DNA of 64,000 nt from Nematopogon swammerdamellus (lineage: Eukaryota; Arthropoda; Insecta; Lepidoptera; Adelidae), in NCBI GenBank assembly GCA_946902875.1, contig OX336340.1:17685566-17749565 (forward strand), given 5' to 3'. The notes under the pieces were generated by a model, which had not been told where the DNA came from, made no database searches, and saw only the letters and a program-made list of their open reading frames with translations. This document shows, piece after piece, positions 46,742 to 58,721 of this stretch; the first letter of the stretch is position 1; each line of letters begins with the position of its first letter. The position numbers were made by a program, and so were the translations under genes.

Positions 46742-48599
46742 GTATGTCTTCCGACTGAATTACCCTGATCACGCGGTCGTACTACCAACAACGGCGTCAC
46801 AATGACGTGTGCAAAGGGGCAACGCTTGAAGTATTTTAATGTCTTGGGTGGATAGCGCATGTTTTATTATTAGATATAATTTTATTGGCGCGTCTATTTT
46901 ATTCTTTCAAGGTTGGAATAATTCATATGAGAACTATACATAAATGCAAATCGTAAGCAATTAAATGCATATAATAAAATATAATACACCACTATCGGGC
47001 TCGACAATTCCAAGAAAAGAATTTAGGCTTGGTTGAGTTAACGGACAAGAAAATACTGAACACAAACGAAGAAGTAGACAGCGTAATTAAAATATGAAAT
47101 AGGTGAAACAATGTTTTCAGTTTGTGTATATTTATAGTTCAATGCTAAAGGCAAGAATTGGATGTTCGGGAGCAATTTCAATGTCTTCGCGAAGATGCCG
47201 ACTTTCAAAAATCAGATCTCTATTAATTATCATGACAAACGAATTTAAACAAACTAGCCAACGTGCGGACAAAGAGTATTTTATGGACAAAAATGTTGCG
47301 GCGGCGGTTCGTTTGCCAATGGCGACAGTAACTGTATAATATGCCATAGGTATATGGCCGTGGGTGTTGCATATTCGTTCTTCCCTGGATGTATGCCAAA
47401 GATTTCATTCTCATTTTTACCTTTCTAAAGTTATCACGATTTATAATCCGTACGCTTCATATCGTACATAAATACCACACGCGTAACTCTTGCTCAGCTT
47501 AACAATGCGTTTTCGCTTGGTTTATTTGTTTACTTTGTTTTTATGGAACTGTTGGAAATAACTTTTAATCTTATCTATTGTGCGATGCAGGCTCATCGAT
47601 TTTAATGTTTTCGGTGTATGTTCTTCCGGGTCGGGCTGTCAATCCCAAGATTAAAACAACTTCGACCCTCTGAACGCCATTACTGTTTTATCGAATAATG
47701 GGCAACCGGATTCCTCAAATTAATTTTGCGAGATCTCTTGCAATTTATTTGCATTTTTTACCATGAAAGGGATTCATGTAACTTTACTAGTCGGCGGAAA
47801 CAAATTTAGTCAAACTGCATGACAGACAGGTCAACAGCATAACCCTAAATTTTGCCTCTATTGTACGCCGCTCAATCATCAAGACAGATGACTATCCCAT
47901 ACGCAGCTGCCAATATCTCGGCCATGCACTTTGTTTTGCAAGAACCCGTGACTAATGGCGATCCATCACGTGTGGCTCGTCAGAAGTGCTCTATTTTTAA
48001 AGTCGGGAAGCGACACAGTATTGGCATTGAAGTATCGATCAAGCTTTAGGCTTTTTTGGCATTTTCGATCCCCTAGGTAGGGCTTTGCTTGAGTGAATTT
48101 TTGAGGCTATACAAATTTCCAACATAACAGGTAGGCTTATACAGGGGGCGAAAAAGAATAACAGTAACAACCTCAGACACCATCAGATTTGTAAAATAAT
48201 AAATATTGGCCAATGATCTTTGTATACCATAACACAAAGGAAAATATAAAAATAATCTATATAACGCGTATAAGAAACCGTAAGTGAAGTCATCAATGTC
48301 CTACTACTTTAAAAATCCAAAATGGTGAGATATACGTACCTACGTCTTATGAAACAGACGCCAAACTTTTCCAAAACTTGTGAACCTAAACTGAAAGATG
48401 CACATTTCGTAGACTCAAAACAATGAAATTTCAAACAATATAACGAAAGAAAGAAGTCGGAAGATACATAAACACATGATGAAACTGGATAAGCATTTAA
48501 AATTGGAATATGTATAGGTTTCTCCTAGGTATTATGAAAAATTTTCTGAAAAAAAGGCCCCATATTTTACGCAATGGCAGCCGCTCCGGATTCTGCAGT
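46742..48599. other. Intron after C1B, nothing recognised
   Basis: AT-rich sequence without a recognisable gene, RNA or repeat. Confidence 0.6.
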
Positions 48600-48815
48600 A
48601 TTCGTGCTCAAGTATGTGCAAGGAATTTTAGATTTCTGATAATCCTGGACCGCGAGGCGCAGTTTACGCAGATCGTCCGCCAGATGGTCAGACGCCTTAA
48701 AACAGTATCGCAGTCGTCATTGTATTTGGCAAGCCGAATACAAATACTAGTGCCATCTGAAAGAGCTCGATGTCCAGCAGTGGACAGAAAGCAGATAGAC
48801 GATGATGATGTATGA
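48600..48815 (+). mobile_element. RTE-type LINE 3' end
   Basis: Contains ATCGTCCGCCAGATGGTCAG and ends coding DVQQWTESR followed by a stop and GATGATGATG, the usual C-terminus and short 3' repeat of RTE LINEs. 5' truncated and diverged. Confidence 0.7.
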
Positions 48816-48829
48816 GGAATGATGTGCAG

Positions 48830-48907
48830 GTGGAGAAAGCGCAGGCGCCAGCACGTCAGGGTCGCAGTCCAACTCGGCCGTCACGGATTCTGCGGAGACT
48901 GGCATGG
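48830..48907 (+). CDS. Candidate linker exon between C1B and kinase
   Basis: Between GTGCAG and a strong donor ATGG|GTAAGC one frame reads ESAGASTSGSQSNSAVTD then SAETGMG, a Ser-rich segment that would suit the variable linker before the kinase domain. The composition is coding-like (GC-rich third positions). Against it, the acceptor lacks a pyrimidine tract and the required entry phase (1) does not match either donor option of the previous exon, so an intervening exon or a false call is possible. Confidence 0.35.
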
Positions 48908-49460
48908 GTAAGCCCACATCCTTCGGAACCACAGCACATTTTTTATGGACCCTTCAGTTTGTTCTTCGTTTCTGCACTGCGCATGCATTCATCAATTGGC
49001 ACATAAACCTAAAATTTGTTCACAAACCTTCAAAATGTTTCTCATTAACACGTGCCTCGTATTCAGTGAATTCAGTGTGGCTATATCAATCTGTGTGAAA
49101 ATTTTCTATGCACTTATTAGAACGGGAATGCTTGAAATATATTTTGTTACTTTAATGTATACTTCACAATGCACTTGTTTTTTTTCACATATTTTAAAAG
49201 ACAAGTCCCCCGTGTTTTCAATAATATGTAACTTTATTCTCCACTGGCGGAAACCATCACGTGCACATCACAACTTCTTTTCTCTATTCACAATAATGTT
49301 GTCGTCTTGTTGTCGTAGTACGTGTTCATGGTTGGCTGTGGTGTTGTTTAGTATTATTGTTTATTGTATTTTAAGCACAACGACGCCGTCTTCTTAGCCT
49401 GAATTCCACCAACCACTCGGTCAACATTTACCTGTTTTTTTATAGTGCCATTTTTCCTAT
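48908..49460. other. AT-rich stretch, nothing recognised
   Basis: The plus-strand open frame 48945-49397 has no recognisable domain and poor codon character. I do not call it. Confidence 0.5.
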
Positions 49461-49462
49461 TG

Positions 49463-49556
49463 GATAAATTTGGCTTACCGCATGGTTGGTTATAACGGTG
49501 ATTTTGGCGGATTGACTGATTCGCGATTACCAACCATGGTAAGCCAAATTTAAGCA
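49463..49556. repeat. Inverted repeat (small foldback)
   Basis: AAATTTGGCTTACCGCATGG then TTGGTTAT is mirrored by TTACCAACCATGGTAAGCC then AAATTT. The arms are about 27 bp with a 35-bp spacer. Possibly a very short foldback element. Confidence 0.75.
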
Positions 49557-50575
49557 ATGCAATAGTAGGTATTCATAATCAGGGTAGCCTAAAAGTATTT
49601 ATATGTGACATTTCTCATAATGTTGATCGAACATCAGACCTATTTTAGCCGAAGGTGGTGAAATACGACTTTATTTACGTAGTTACCTCTATTGAATTGA
49701 ATGAAGTTATTACAAATAAATTTCTACTTAGCGACGTTGTTCATAAACATTCTTTTGAATATCAAAACTTTTACTGCACTCTGGGCATCTCAAGCTCGTA
49801 CATTTGTAATTTACAGTTCTGGTTCAACCGAAACTATCATTTTACCGGTCGTAACTTCAATTAGTGCGAACGGCCGCTGAAAGCGTTAAACTTTTACTGC
49901 CACATCAAAACGCGCACGAGCGCTCGAGGCTGGAATAATATTCTGTGTTCCGTCTCCAGAAAGCAGCTTTTTTCCCCGGCTCGAAACACCACCGGACGGA
50001 AGGGCGACTTACAGTTTTATTTCGTTCTAAAATTTGCGCACGAGCTGACAAGAATTAACTATGACGTGCTCCGCGAACTAAGATAGGATGGGATTACATG
50101 GAGAAAGCTATAATTTCAAACGGAATTTTTAAATTAATCGTTTCTCTAACTTGCAACACCTGCCTCGGCCAATTCTGAAGCAAAAAAAAAAAATATTTGT
50201 AGGCAGAATACGTAACAACGTGATTTGTATAAATACAAATTATACAGTCGCGGAAGGACCTTGGACGTGTTATTATAATATCCAGACTAGTTTAAAGTGC
50301 GAAGATCACATAAATCTTGCTTATTACGTGCGAAAACACGCGCATTCCACAAGCCGCCGTCTCGACCGCGAGGTCCCAGTAGTTCCATTGCCTAGTTCCA
50401 CGATACACTGTGGTCAATTACATCGGTAAGGAAAACGCGCATATTTGGATTTTTAATGGGACTTGACATGACTAGCACAACGCAAGAACGTTAGAAGAGG
50501 TTGGAAGTCGGGCTGTTCAAGGCTTATATGAGAAACAGCGTCGCCGAGCTCCACGGGTAGCGGAGGGGACGGCGC
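49557..50575. other. No recognised feature
   Basis: AT-rich sequence with unremarkable short open frames. Confidence 0.5.
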
Positions 50576-50880
50576 GCGCTCTGATTCGCGCGGTATCGGA
50601 TGGTATCGCGCTCTGATTGGGTGGTAACGAATGTTATTTGTACGTTTTTTTACAAATATCGTGTTACGCTGGCGTGGGGAAAGTCCGACGTCCCTACCTC
50701 TAACGTTCTTGGCACAACGTATCATAGAGTTATGTAGAGTGTTTTCATTTTACGAAGGCACGAGGGGTATGAGGTAGGAAGTGGTGTGAGACCGCGCGGA
50801 GCTCAGTAGGGAACGACTCGGTTCGACGGAGAGACGCGACGCGGAGACGTGTAGAACGTGTGTACCGACCGGGCACCGAG
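50576..50880. promoter_or_regulatory. CpG-rich patch, possible promoter
   Basis: A local rise in GC and CpG content, with a CCAAT-type sequence (CTGATTGGGTGG) near 50613 and GACGCGACGCGGAGACG near 50832. No open frame follows with recognisable content. Weak call. Confidence 0.25.
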
Positions 50881-51062
50881 TTAGTTCTCTACTGAGCACT
50901 TCAGTGCTTTCCTATGGTCATGTCCGCTAAACCGAACTGGACGGAAAACACGAACTATTTTCATAGCCGACCGACCTTCATTCAGTATGGTTGTACCTGT
51001 ACCAATCTTGACATGACTTTGACAAGGACAAACATTACCACCAGTAAGCGAATATTTTATAC
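50881..51062 (-). mobile_element. Degenerate SINE fragment (antisense)
   Basis: GAACTGGACGGAAAACACGA, CATAGCCGACCGACCTTCAT and TTCAGTATGGTTGTACC match the body of the 5S/tRNA SINEs with deletions. Confidence 0.75.
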
Positions 51063-51351
51063 AATACGACATAAGCCTATTACTAAGTTTTATTTTCATC
51101 CCTTATCAAAACTACTGGTTCTACTTTTCACCTCCATACGACCCACAGGTTTAAAATGTTTCCAAAATCTTGGAATTACCTACGTATAGGCGTAGATTGA
51201 ATAGTGTGTACTTAGGTCCATATATTTTATCGTTCCCCTTCTAAATTAATGTAGTCCGATCTATGAAACATAATATGTCTGCTTTTGGGCACTCTGGAAA
51301 ATAATTTGAATTCCTGTTCAATTTTAAATAAAAAATCTATGCCACAGGTAT

Positions 51352-51751
51352 ACAACGTGTCCCAAAACTCAACGTCAAGCAGGATCCAGGGAGTAGGCCA
51401 GTTTATGACTACCCAGGGAAAAATAAGAAAAAAAAAATCGGAGTAATTTGTTTTTTATGATATTGAGCATTTTTTGAAAAACACTCTCGTAAAACCTTTT
51501 TAGGTAGGTACTACGACTACAAATTTGCAAATATAATTGTAAATTTTTTTTATTGGTAGCCTAAATAACTCTGCCATTGATCAGTATCCTAAATAAAACC
51601 AAAATGCCCATATCACAAAAAATAATCAGTAAATTTTTTTTCTGAAAAAACAAATGACACCGATTTTTTTTTCATGTTTCCCTGGGTAGTCATAAACTGG
51701 CCTACTCCCTGGTTCCCGCTCAACGTTGAGTTTTGGGACACGTTGTACATG
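51352..51751. mobile_element. TIR MITE ending TACAACGTGTCCC
   Basis: The left end TACAACGTGTCCCAAAACTC and the right end GAGTTTTGGGACACGTTGTA are inverted, and the inverted similarity continues through CAGGGAGTAGGCCAGTTTAT and GACTACCCAGGG, about 70 bp per arm. It is AT-rich inside without a frame. A TA target duplication is possible. Confidence 0.85.
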
Positions 51752-54700
51752 GTGAATAGTAATTTTCAGATGAATTCGATATCTACTTCATGAAGGCGAA
51801 GTGGAGGAGGCAGTCAAAACGCTTGATCTAGTCACACCACACGACGAGGTTAACGCTCCCGGTATTCTCTAACTGCAGCCACCTAAGAATAGCTGACACG
51901 ATTATCGAGCGGAGAGATGCACAGTCTATTCGCAACAATGTCTATAAATAATAATTTACACACCGTGTAGGTGCATCATGTCTACTTTCGTCGAAAGAGC
52001 CGGCCCGGAAGCACGACATACTCGTAATTCGTCGAATGCAGTCGATCGCCGTCGACCATAGATGATCTGTAGAATTAATCATACTGATCAACGAATGCAT
52101 TTTGAATTTGGAAATTTACATTCGACATGGCGGGAAATTGAAAAGGATCAAAACGGTGACTTAATAATCTGGCAACAAATTAACTTCACATGATTCCAGT
52201 TCCTTTTTTCGAACAGTTTATGCGCTCTGAAAATGTTTAATTTTCTTGAAAGTATAACTTCCAGAGATCTCGTGATTACTATAAGTTATGTTTCCGAGAA
52301 CGTTATAATATCATGCGAATCCCAGGAGTGGCGAGTGCCCTACATAGGATCTCTTCCGCGTTCCGAAGTTGTCTCTTTGACATATACCGAAGACTGTCTT
52401 AGTTCGTTTCATGTGCGCGGTTATGAATATGAGCGAGTGCTATTAAAGTTTCACTCCGACTACTTGCTCTGAAAATTATGTGACAACTGTATGCTACATA
52501 CCGCAATAAACTCTAGAGGCCTTTTCCTATTGTTACTTTACATTCTTGAACGTGATTACATTGAGAGCTGACTGGTTTAGTTGCAGTACGTATGTTAGTT
52601 ACTTACTTTATTTGAAAGGGTTTATCGTTTACCTGAACGCAGCCTTCGGCCTTCGACTTCGCCCTTAGTTAATTACTTTCTTCGAGAAATTTTATCGTTT
52701 ACCCGAACCGAGCTCGGCCTTCGGCCTTGCACTTTCTTCTTTTGAAATACGAATTTCACTCAGGCGACACCACGGGCAACAGCTAGTTTGATAATAAACT
52801 TCAAATGCTTATCACTGCATTCTATCGTTACCAACTTAGTCCGCAGCTTTACATTAATGTCAGTCTTGATTTGACTAGGTGCGTTGCTATTTCCTATTGG
52901 ATTATGTTTAGTGAACCAAATTGTACGATGATCCGAATGGAGGTTTCAAACGTTTTACGTTCCATATGAGGTTGTTATTTGCGTAAGGTACTTGATTTAT
53001 GAGCTCAAATAGCATATAGTCACTCCTGCCCCCACAATACAATGTTGACGTGCCGCGAGCCGCGAGTGTCAAGGGCCCTCTCTCCGTCTCTTCGCGCAGT
53101 CGGTGACTGATGCCCGCAAGTCGCCAGGTGTGGACAAGCCAAAACTCTCGAGTGCTGAAGCCAAGTACATAATACTGATTTAATCGCTTCTATAAATATG
53201 TATGTCGCACCTGCATTTGATGTTCAAGCGTAGATGACAATTTAAGAGATGACCTAAGAATTACCTGTGTTCCGTGGTTGAACAAAATTTCTTCCTAACG
53301 AGACGTTTTGGATATACTTTGAAGGAAAGCTTGATTGGCAATATCACTTTACCATAGTTTCATAAAAATAAAAATAAAGTTTCTCTGTGGCTTAGCAAGT
53401 TTGATTAGCGATGCCGCTAGGATATTGTGTGCACATTGGTGTTCAAGGTAATTTTGTGCACATTTCATCACATTGTTGGTCGGTTTTTACTCAACGACTC
53501 TACTTCTGCGAACACAAACAGGATTCTCATCCTTTCGGAAGTCTCGATTTAGGCCTACGGCATTACTGGCTTGGCGGGCCTATAACGAGCGACCTTTTCC
53601 TTCTGCTCGATTAATTTTAATCTGGTTGATGTACGAAAATCTTTTCTTAAGGGTCTCAATCAGGGTTATCTACCAAAACGCACAGTTCGAGAGGAACATT
53701 TTCGAGTACATAGATGTTTCGAATAAATTCTGATTATATTTGTAGAGGTACTCTTTTGACACAATTTCATTATTTTTTATAAGCCTAGCGTATCTTCCGC
53801 ATTATTGGAGCAATCATTGTTCATTCTAATGTTGACTGTTTCTGAGCTGACATAGCACACATCGTGCAACTGCGAAGAGTTGTATTTAAAGGTGTAGGTA
53901 GTATTTACAAAAGTTGAGTTGACGTTCTAGCAGCGTATAGTGACCAATCACAGCAAAGTGAAGTTTGCCAAGGAGGTGCCACTCGTTTGGCGTCAACCAA
54001 CATCTATGTGCGACGGAGCGCGGCCGCTGCTAGACAGGCAGGGATCACTATATTACTATCTGGCTCATACGTCATGCGAGTACGTAGGGAGCCAAAGGGC
54101 ACGGATTTATAAATAAATATCAACAGGGCTTTTTAAAATAACGACATTGGCTTAAAAGCTTAATGACCTCTACATTCAATAAAGGCGAATAGGTGGTAGA
54201 TTTGGTCAATGTTCGAATTTCGAATTTAACAACTCACAATATTTGCGCTCGATAAACATAGTCAATGTTCAGACTTAGACTTAGACTCATACTTAGACAA
54301 TGTTAGACTATTATTAGTGTAAGGAAGGGCCCATACGAACTCAATAAATGTCCTCACTATAGTGGTGCCCAAACCATAGTAAGAACGCCTAAAATTACCA
54401 CAATTGGAAAATTAATATCGCATACTATAATACATGTGATTTATATCTATTATGTTTAAGCATTATTTCTTTCCACCACCAGAGTGATGGATTTATTGAG
54501 TTCATATTACTGTCATATGGGCATGTTCTTACGTTGGTAACATGGCAATGGTCCAGGATGGGTAGGAAGATAAACGAGAAAAATATTGTTAAATTATCTT
54601 TGTTAATGAAATTAAAATAGAACAGAATACTTTATTACTGCGCAAAATATTTTATAGAAACAAAGTTAGGTGCAAAGAAGCAATTATTATCCCTTGACAA

Positions 54701-55024
54701 AATTTCGTCGAACCAACTAACAACAGTAGGCACCTGAGTAAGTCAATTATGTTTATTGTAAGAACATTCTAATTGAATCTAATTGAAAGAGCATATTTGT
54801 ATCACCCTGCTTTCTTTCAAAGATTAAAACAAACTTTCTGGTATCTACACATAGCGCTGAAATTCTGAAATGTAGGTAGATAAGTACAATACAAAAGTGG
54901 TGCGTTCGAGTAGGAGGTTGTTGCTACCGGTAGCCGGTAGCCGTCGGGGATCGTAAATAAGCAAGTTAATGTAGCAAACTGCATTCGGGGCGGGTCAACA
55001 CACCTTGTGTGTGAAGTGATCCTA
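51752..55024. other. Non-coding stretch with one Helitron-like 3' end
   Basis: No gene recognised. At about 52600-52786 lies a Helitron-like tail: phrases CCTTCGGCCTTCGAC and AGCTCGGCCTTCGGCC, then AAATACGAATTTCACTCAGG and CACGGGCAACAGCTAG followed by T. Otherwise AT-rich sequence without recognisable content. Confidence 0.55.
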
Positions 55025-55029
55025 ATAAA

Positions 55030-55080
55030 GCACGTTGAGAGAAAATCTATACGAGATGATACGGTTTTCTCTCAACGTGC
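55030..55080. other. Perfect 16-bp stem hairpin
   Basis: GCACGTTGAGAGAAAA (55030-55045) is exactly complementary to TTTTCTCTCAACGTGC (55065-55080), with a 19-base loop. The arms are short for a pre-miRNA unless flanking bases extend the pairing, which I do not see. Function unknown. Confidence 0.8.
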
Positions 55081-57084
55081 CAATATTATTTAGTTTTTGT
55101 ATTTAGTATTTTGTATTTGAGATATAGATTGAGGCTATAATAAATGATAGTATAAATAGTCAAACTCCAATTAAAGTCCTTAGAATTTATTTCAAATTCA
55201 AATATTTTAAATTAAATTAGATGTCACCATTATACGCGTAAGACGAAATGCATCAATGTTTCAGTCCCCTGACCTCTCTCACCCCTCTGAGCACTACAAA
55301 TGCACTCAACTCGTGAGTACCCGTTTCCGTCTATCGATATAAAAATATTAAAGTCTTCAATAGAGGGCGTTTCAGGCACAACAATAGTTCGCTAGAACGT
55401 TGCCCAAACTTCTCCGTAATATACTTGTTATCAGGCATCTTCCATTCTTCGAAATTCAAACATTCGAGAACCGCAACGCGCGGTGCTGACGCCCACTCCA
55501 TTTCGTCTTCAGAGGCAACATCAATTCTGCTCGCGACACGGAACTGGCACACCTCTCGACAGGGTTGCGCTCTCGCCCTAATCGTTATTGATGTTCCATC
55601 CACGACATGTGAAACCAACTACGTCACCGTGAGGTGGACAGTGGACAATGGGATCGTTGATCTCCTTGGCTTGCCCCGGCCTAACCGCTCCTCGGTTAAT
55701 AATATAGCTTGTGACAACACAACAGTTGTAGTTCTAGTTTTTTCTGGAATCTAGAAGAAGCAGCAGATTCAAAATTATTCAGTCCTATTGGCTATCTATA
55801 GCAATACAAAGAAAGCGGTCAAGTGCGAGTCGAACTCGCGTGGAGAGGGTTCTGTACCATTCGTTTTCCATTTAGAATTTTCGTTTACGTTTTCCTGTAA
55901 AGTGTAAACTACAAGAGAAGCTCTACATTCCTAATGTTTTTAAACATTTTAGACTCAGTTTCGGAGATAGATAGATAGATGCATTTAAAAATAAAAAATA
56001 AAGATTAGTGTATCTTGTCTTCATCCTCTTCCTGAACGCAGCTCGGTCTTCGGCCTCGCGAATCGTCTTCGAGAAATATATAAGTAGGTATATTACCTTT
56101 CCATTGAAACGTCACATGATGGACATGAAAAAGATTTTTTTGTACTTTCTAATTTTTTCCCCAAAATCGAAATTCGGTCATATCTATGTCCGTTATAGTA
56201 ACGACCGTGACTGGGTCATCATACTCTATACATATGTACATGTATCAAATTTCAACTTTTTTCGTCCAATAGATTCGGAGAAAATAATCTGTGACTGATG
56301 GACAAACATGATCCTGTAAGGGTTAATTTTTTCCTTTTTTGAGGTGCAGAAACCTAAAAAATTACGGTTATATCCACTCTTGCCTCCAGAAGCTTCTTGA
56401 TGTAACATGTCGTTCACACAAGGAAGTATATTTTTGGGCCTCAGGAGCCTCTCACAGATAAAAAATATCGCTGAATACCGGCGCTAGTCGCCGCCTCCGC
56501 CGAACTTATGCTATTATGACGTCACAGCGGAGTGTAGTAGTGTCAGGTAGTCTGGTAGAGCGAGCCAATAAGGAACTCTTGTTTTCGCTTTGTCTACTCA
56601 TCAAACTAATGTGGAGAATAATAAACATATTTTCTTTCTTCATGTCTCCTTTTCCGTTACAGATTATGCAGGATAAAGAGAAAGAGAACTTTCTAAGAAT
56701 TAGTAGTATACTTAGGTATGTCGCATTATATGAAGGTTTTAGTAAATCGTGGTAGAGATAGATTGAATCTACGATTTAATGCATCACGCCACAATGACGA
56801 TGAAAATAATAAAACTAAATTGAAAACTAGCAAAAATGTTGAAGACATTTAAAATGTCATCATTCACACCTGGAATTTACGAATAAATAAAAACTATTTT
56901 AGATTATTTTCCTTATATAATACGTTTTCCTGTTCATTACGCACACGAGTTTTCCTGGAACAGTTGCGGGGATACGACATAAATAAGTGACAAAGAAAGG
57001 ATGAAATACTTTGACGTAGTCGTAAATGAGATTATTTGACCAATATTTCATTTTAAATAAATAGTACATACTTTAGCATCATCT
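55081..57084. other. Non-coding stretch with small repeat remnants
   Basis: Contains GGTCAAGTGCGAGTCGAACT at about 55817 (head of the 63455 repeat) and AACGCAGCTCGGTCTTCGGC near 56035 (Helitron-array unit). The opposite-strand frames at 55331-55618 and 55425-55754 match nothing I know. No gene is called. Confidence 0.5.
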
Positions 57085-57231
57085 GCTGCTACGCCCATCG
57101 AAACCGGTGTAAAACTGTAGGTCCCTTCAATTGCCCCTTACTAGGTGGTAGGTTCAAATTGTAATCGACTGGTTTGGTACTATCTTACTGAACGAAGAAT
57201 AGGCACATAGCGGTCGCGACTTTGAACTCGT
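57085..57231 (+). mobile_element. tRNA-type SINE core fragment
   Basis: AAACCGGTGTAAAACTGTAGG, CCCTTACTAGGTGGTAGGTT and CGACTGGTTTGGTAC match the middle of the tRNA-headed family. The tail is replaced by the LINE that follows. Confidence 0.8.
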
Positions 57232-57700
57232 TTTTTTATTTTTATTGACAGCGCGACATACGGCGCCGTGCCACCCATAAGGTGTCTAACGACGCCCATG
57301 GACATTCGGTCGTATGTGGGGGTTGCGAATGCCATGCCGGCCTGACAGGTGCCCATTCACGCCCTCTTGAAGGACCCGAGACTGTACTTGGGGGGAAATA
57401 CATGGGTAGGGAGAGCATTCCAGAGTTTACCGGTTCTGTAGAGGAAAGATCTGCAGAATCGATTGGTACCCATCCGCGGTGAGTCCAGCGTGTAGGGATG
57501 CAATCCCTGACCAGTGCGCATGGTGCGGAGGTGGAAAGGGGACGGCGGGATCGCCTGTAGTCCGTATAATAAGCATTCCAAAGGGGAATTCTCCGGTAAG
57601 ATACCATCTCTTGATATACCTACACCTTCTCTTGGTGATATTGTTTCATACATTTGTCTGGTTGGCCCAACCATACCGAATTGCATGAAAAAAGTAAACA
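57232..57700 (-). mobile_element. LINE 3' end (antisense)
   Basis: A T-rich start (57231-57245) marks the antisense tail. The minus strand codes for the ORF2 C-terminus with RFCRSFLYRTGKLWNALPTH, VFPPKYSLGSFKRAV and SGRHGIRNP. Related to 23466-23640. 5' truncated. Confidence 0.8.
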
Positions 57701-58134
57701 ATATTATTCCCAGTACTACTTGAAGTATCATTCTCAATGTTGACAACTGCCCAGTTGGCCTAAGTGCATCAAGCATGCATAGACAGCACCAAAAATAGTT
57801 TCTAAATGTATCCCTTCCTTCACCTCAACCTTGCTGGGCTACATCGTTTAATTAGCCGTGAAGTCGTAATTAAATGCTCTAATCGCTCATACAGTAATCG
57901 CAACGGACTGCGGCATCTAGAACGAAGGTCTGGCTTGTAGCGGAACTTCTGCCAAATTCTTACCGAAATAAATGCGGTGTTTTCGCAGCGGCCCACGTTA
58001 TTGTGTTCCGCCATTTGTAAATTGCCAAGCACCTGACACAAGCCGGTGAGGTGCATCCACTGTACAAAGTGATTTTTGAGCTGAATTTAGTATGGAGATT
58101 TTTCACCATGGAATTTTTTTAAAGTTTTTTTTTT
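57701..58134. other. No recognised feature
   Basis: AT-rich. Open frame 57820-58056 (minus) shows no known domain. Confidence 0.5.
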
Positions 58135-58526
58135 ATCGAAACTGACACGGTTGGCTACATTACCTACAACCTCGCCTACAACATCCGTGATGTCAGCTCA
58201 TAACAACGGGTGAACTAGGTGCCATGTCAGTGTTTCCCTTCGATCGTGCCGACTACACTGAACTGGTCGGAAAACACAAACTATTTACAAAGCCGTTTCG
58301 ACCGACTACGTTTCATTCAGTGCGGTGGTACCAACCCGGGCGGGTTGAACCCTACAACCTAGTAAGGTAAGAAGGGGAGGAGGGACCTACAGTTTTACGT
58401 GGAATCCGAACCATGGTCAGCCTCCAACGGTCGAACGGTCACCCATCAAGTACTGACCGCGCCCAGCGTTGCTTAAAATCAATAGCGGCAGTCGACTTTC
58501 TGCACCACTGAGCTATCGAGGCTGAC
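58135..58526 (-). mobile_element. Full-length SINE with composite tRNA/5S head (antisense)
   Basis: Read on the minus strand: GATAGCTCAGTGGTGCAG (a tRNA box A), then AAGCAACGCTGGGCGCGGTC and AGTACTTGATGGGTGACCG (5S rRNA boxes), then GGTTCGGATTCCACG (box B-like), AAACTGTAGGTCCC, the core ACTAGGTTGTAGGG and GGTTGGTACCACCG, and the CCGTGTCAGTTTCGAT tail with A run. About 390 bp. The best-preserved head in the window. Confidence 0.9.
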
Positions 58527-58721
58527 AACAGAGGTCTGTGAGGACCGTAGCACATCCGCTATCAACCATCCATCCAAGAACATTATGGTATTCGTCTATT
58601 TAGACGTTACGTTGTGAAATGAAAAGTTGTAGGTATACGTTTTATACGTAGGTAGGTACTATGGTATGGTAGTTGGCCATTTGAAATGAGGTCGGCGTTA
58701 CTGGTTTTTTTTAATTAATTT

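Noticed and set aside
48945..49397. 150-residue plus-strand frame
   Set aside because: Cys/Phe/Leu-rich translation of AT-rich DNA with no recognisable domain or splice context.
55331..55754. Overlapping frames on both strands near 55.5 kb
   Set aside because: Neither strand shows a known domain or splice structure, and the balanced composition alone is not enough for a call.
56665..56718. Possible microexon between CCGTTACAG and GTATGT
   Set aside because: Splice sites look acceptable, but the open phase does not connect to the other exons and the peptide matches nothing.
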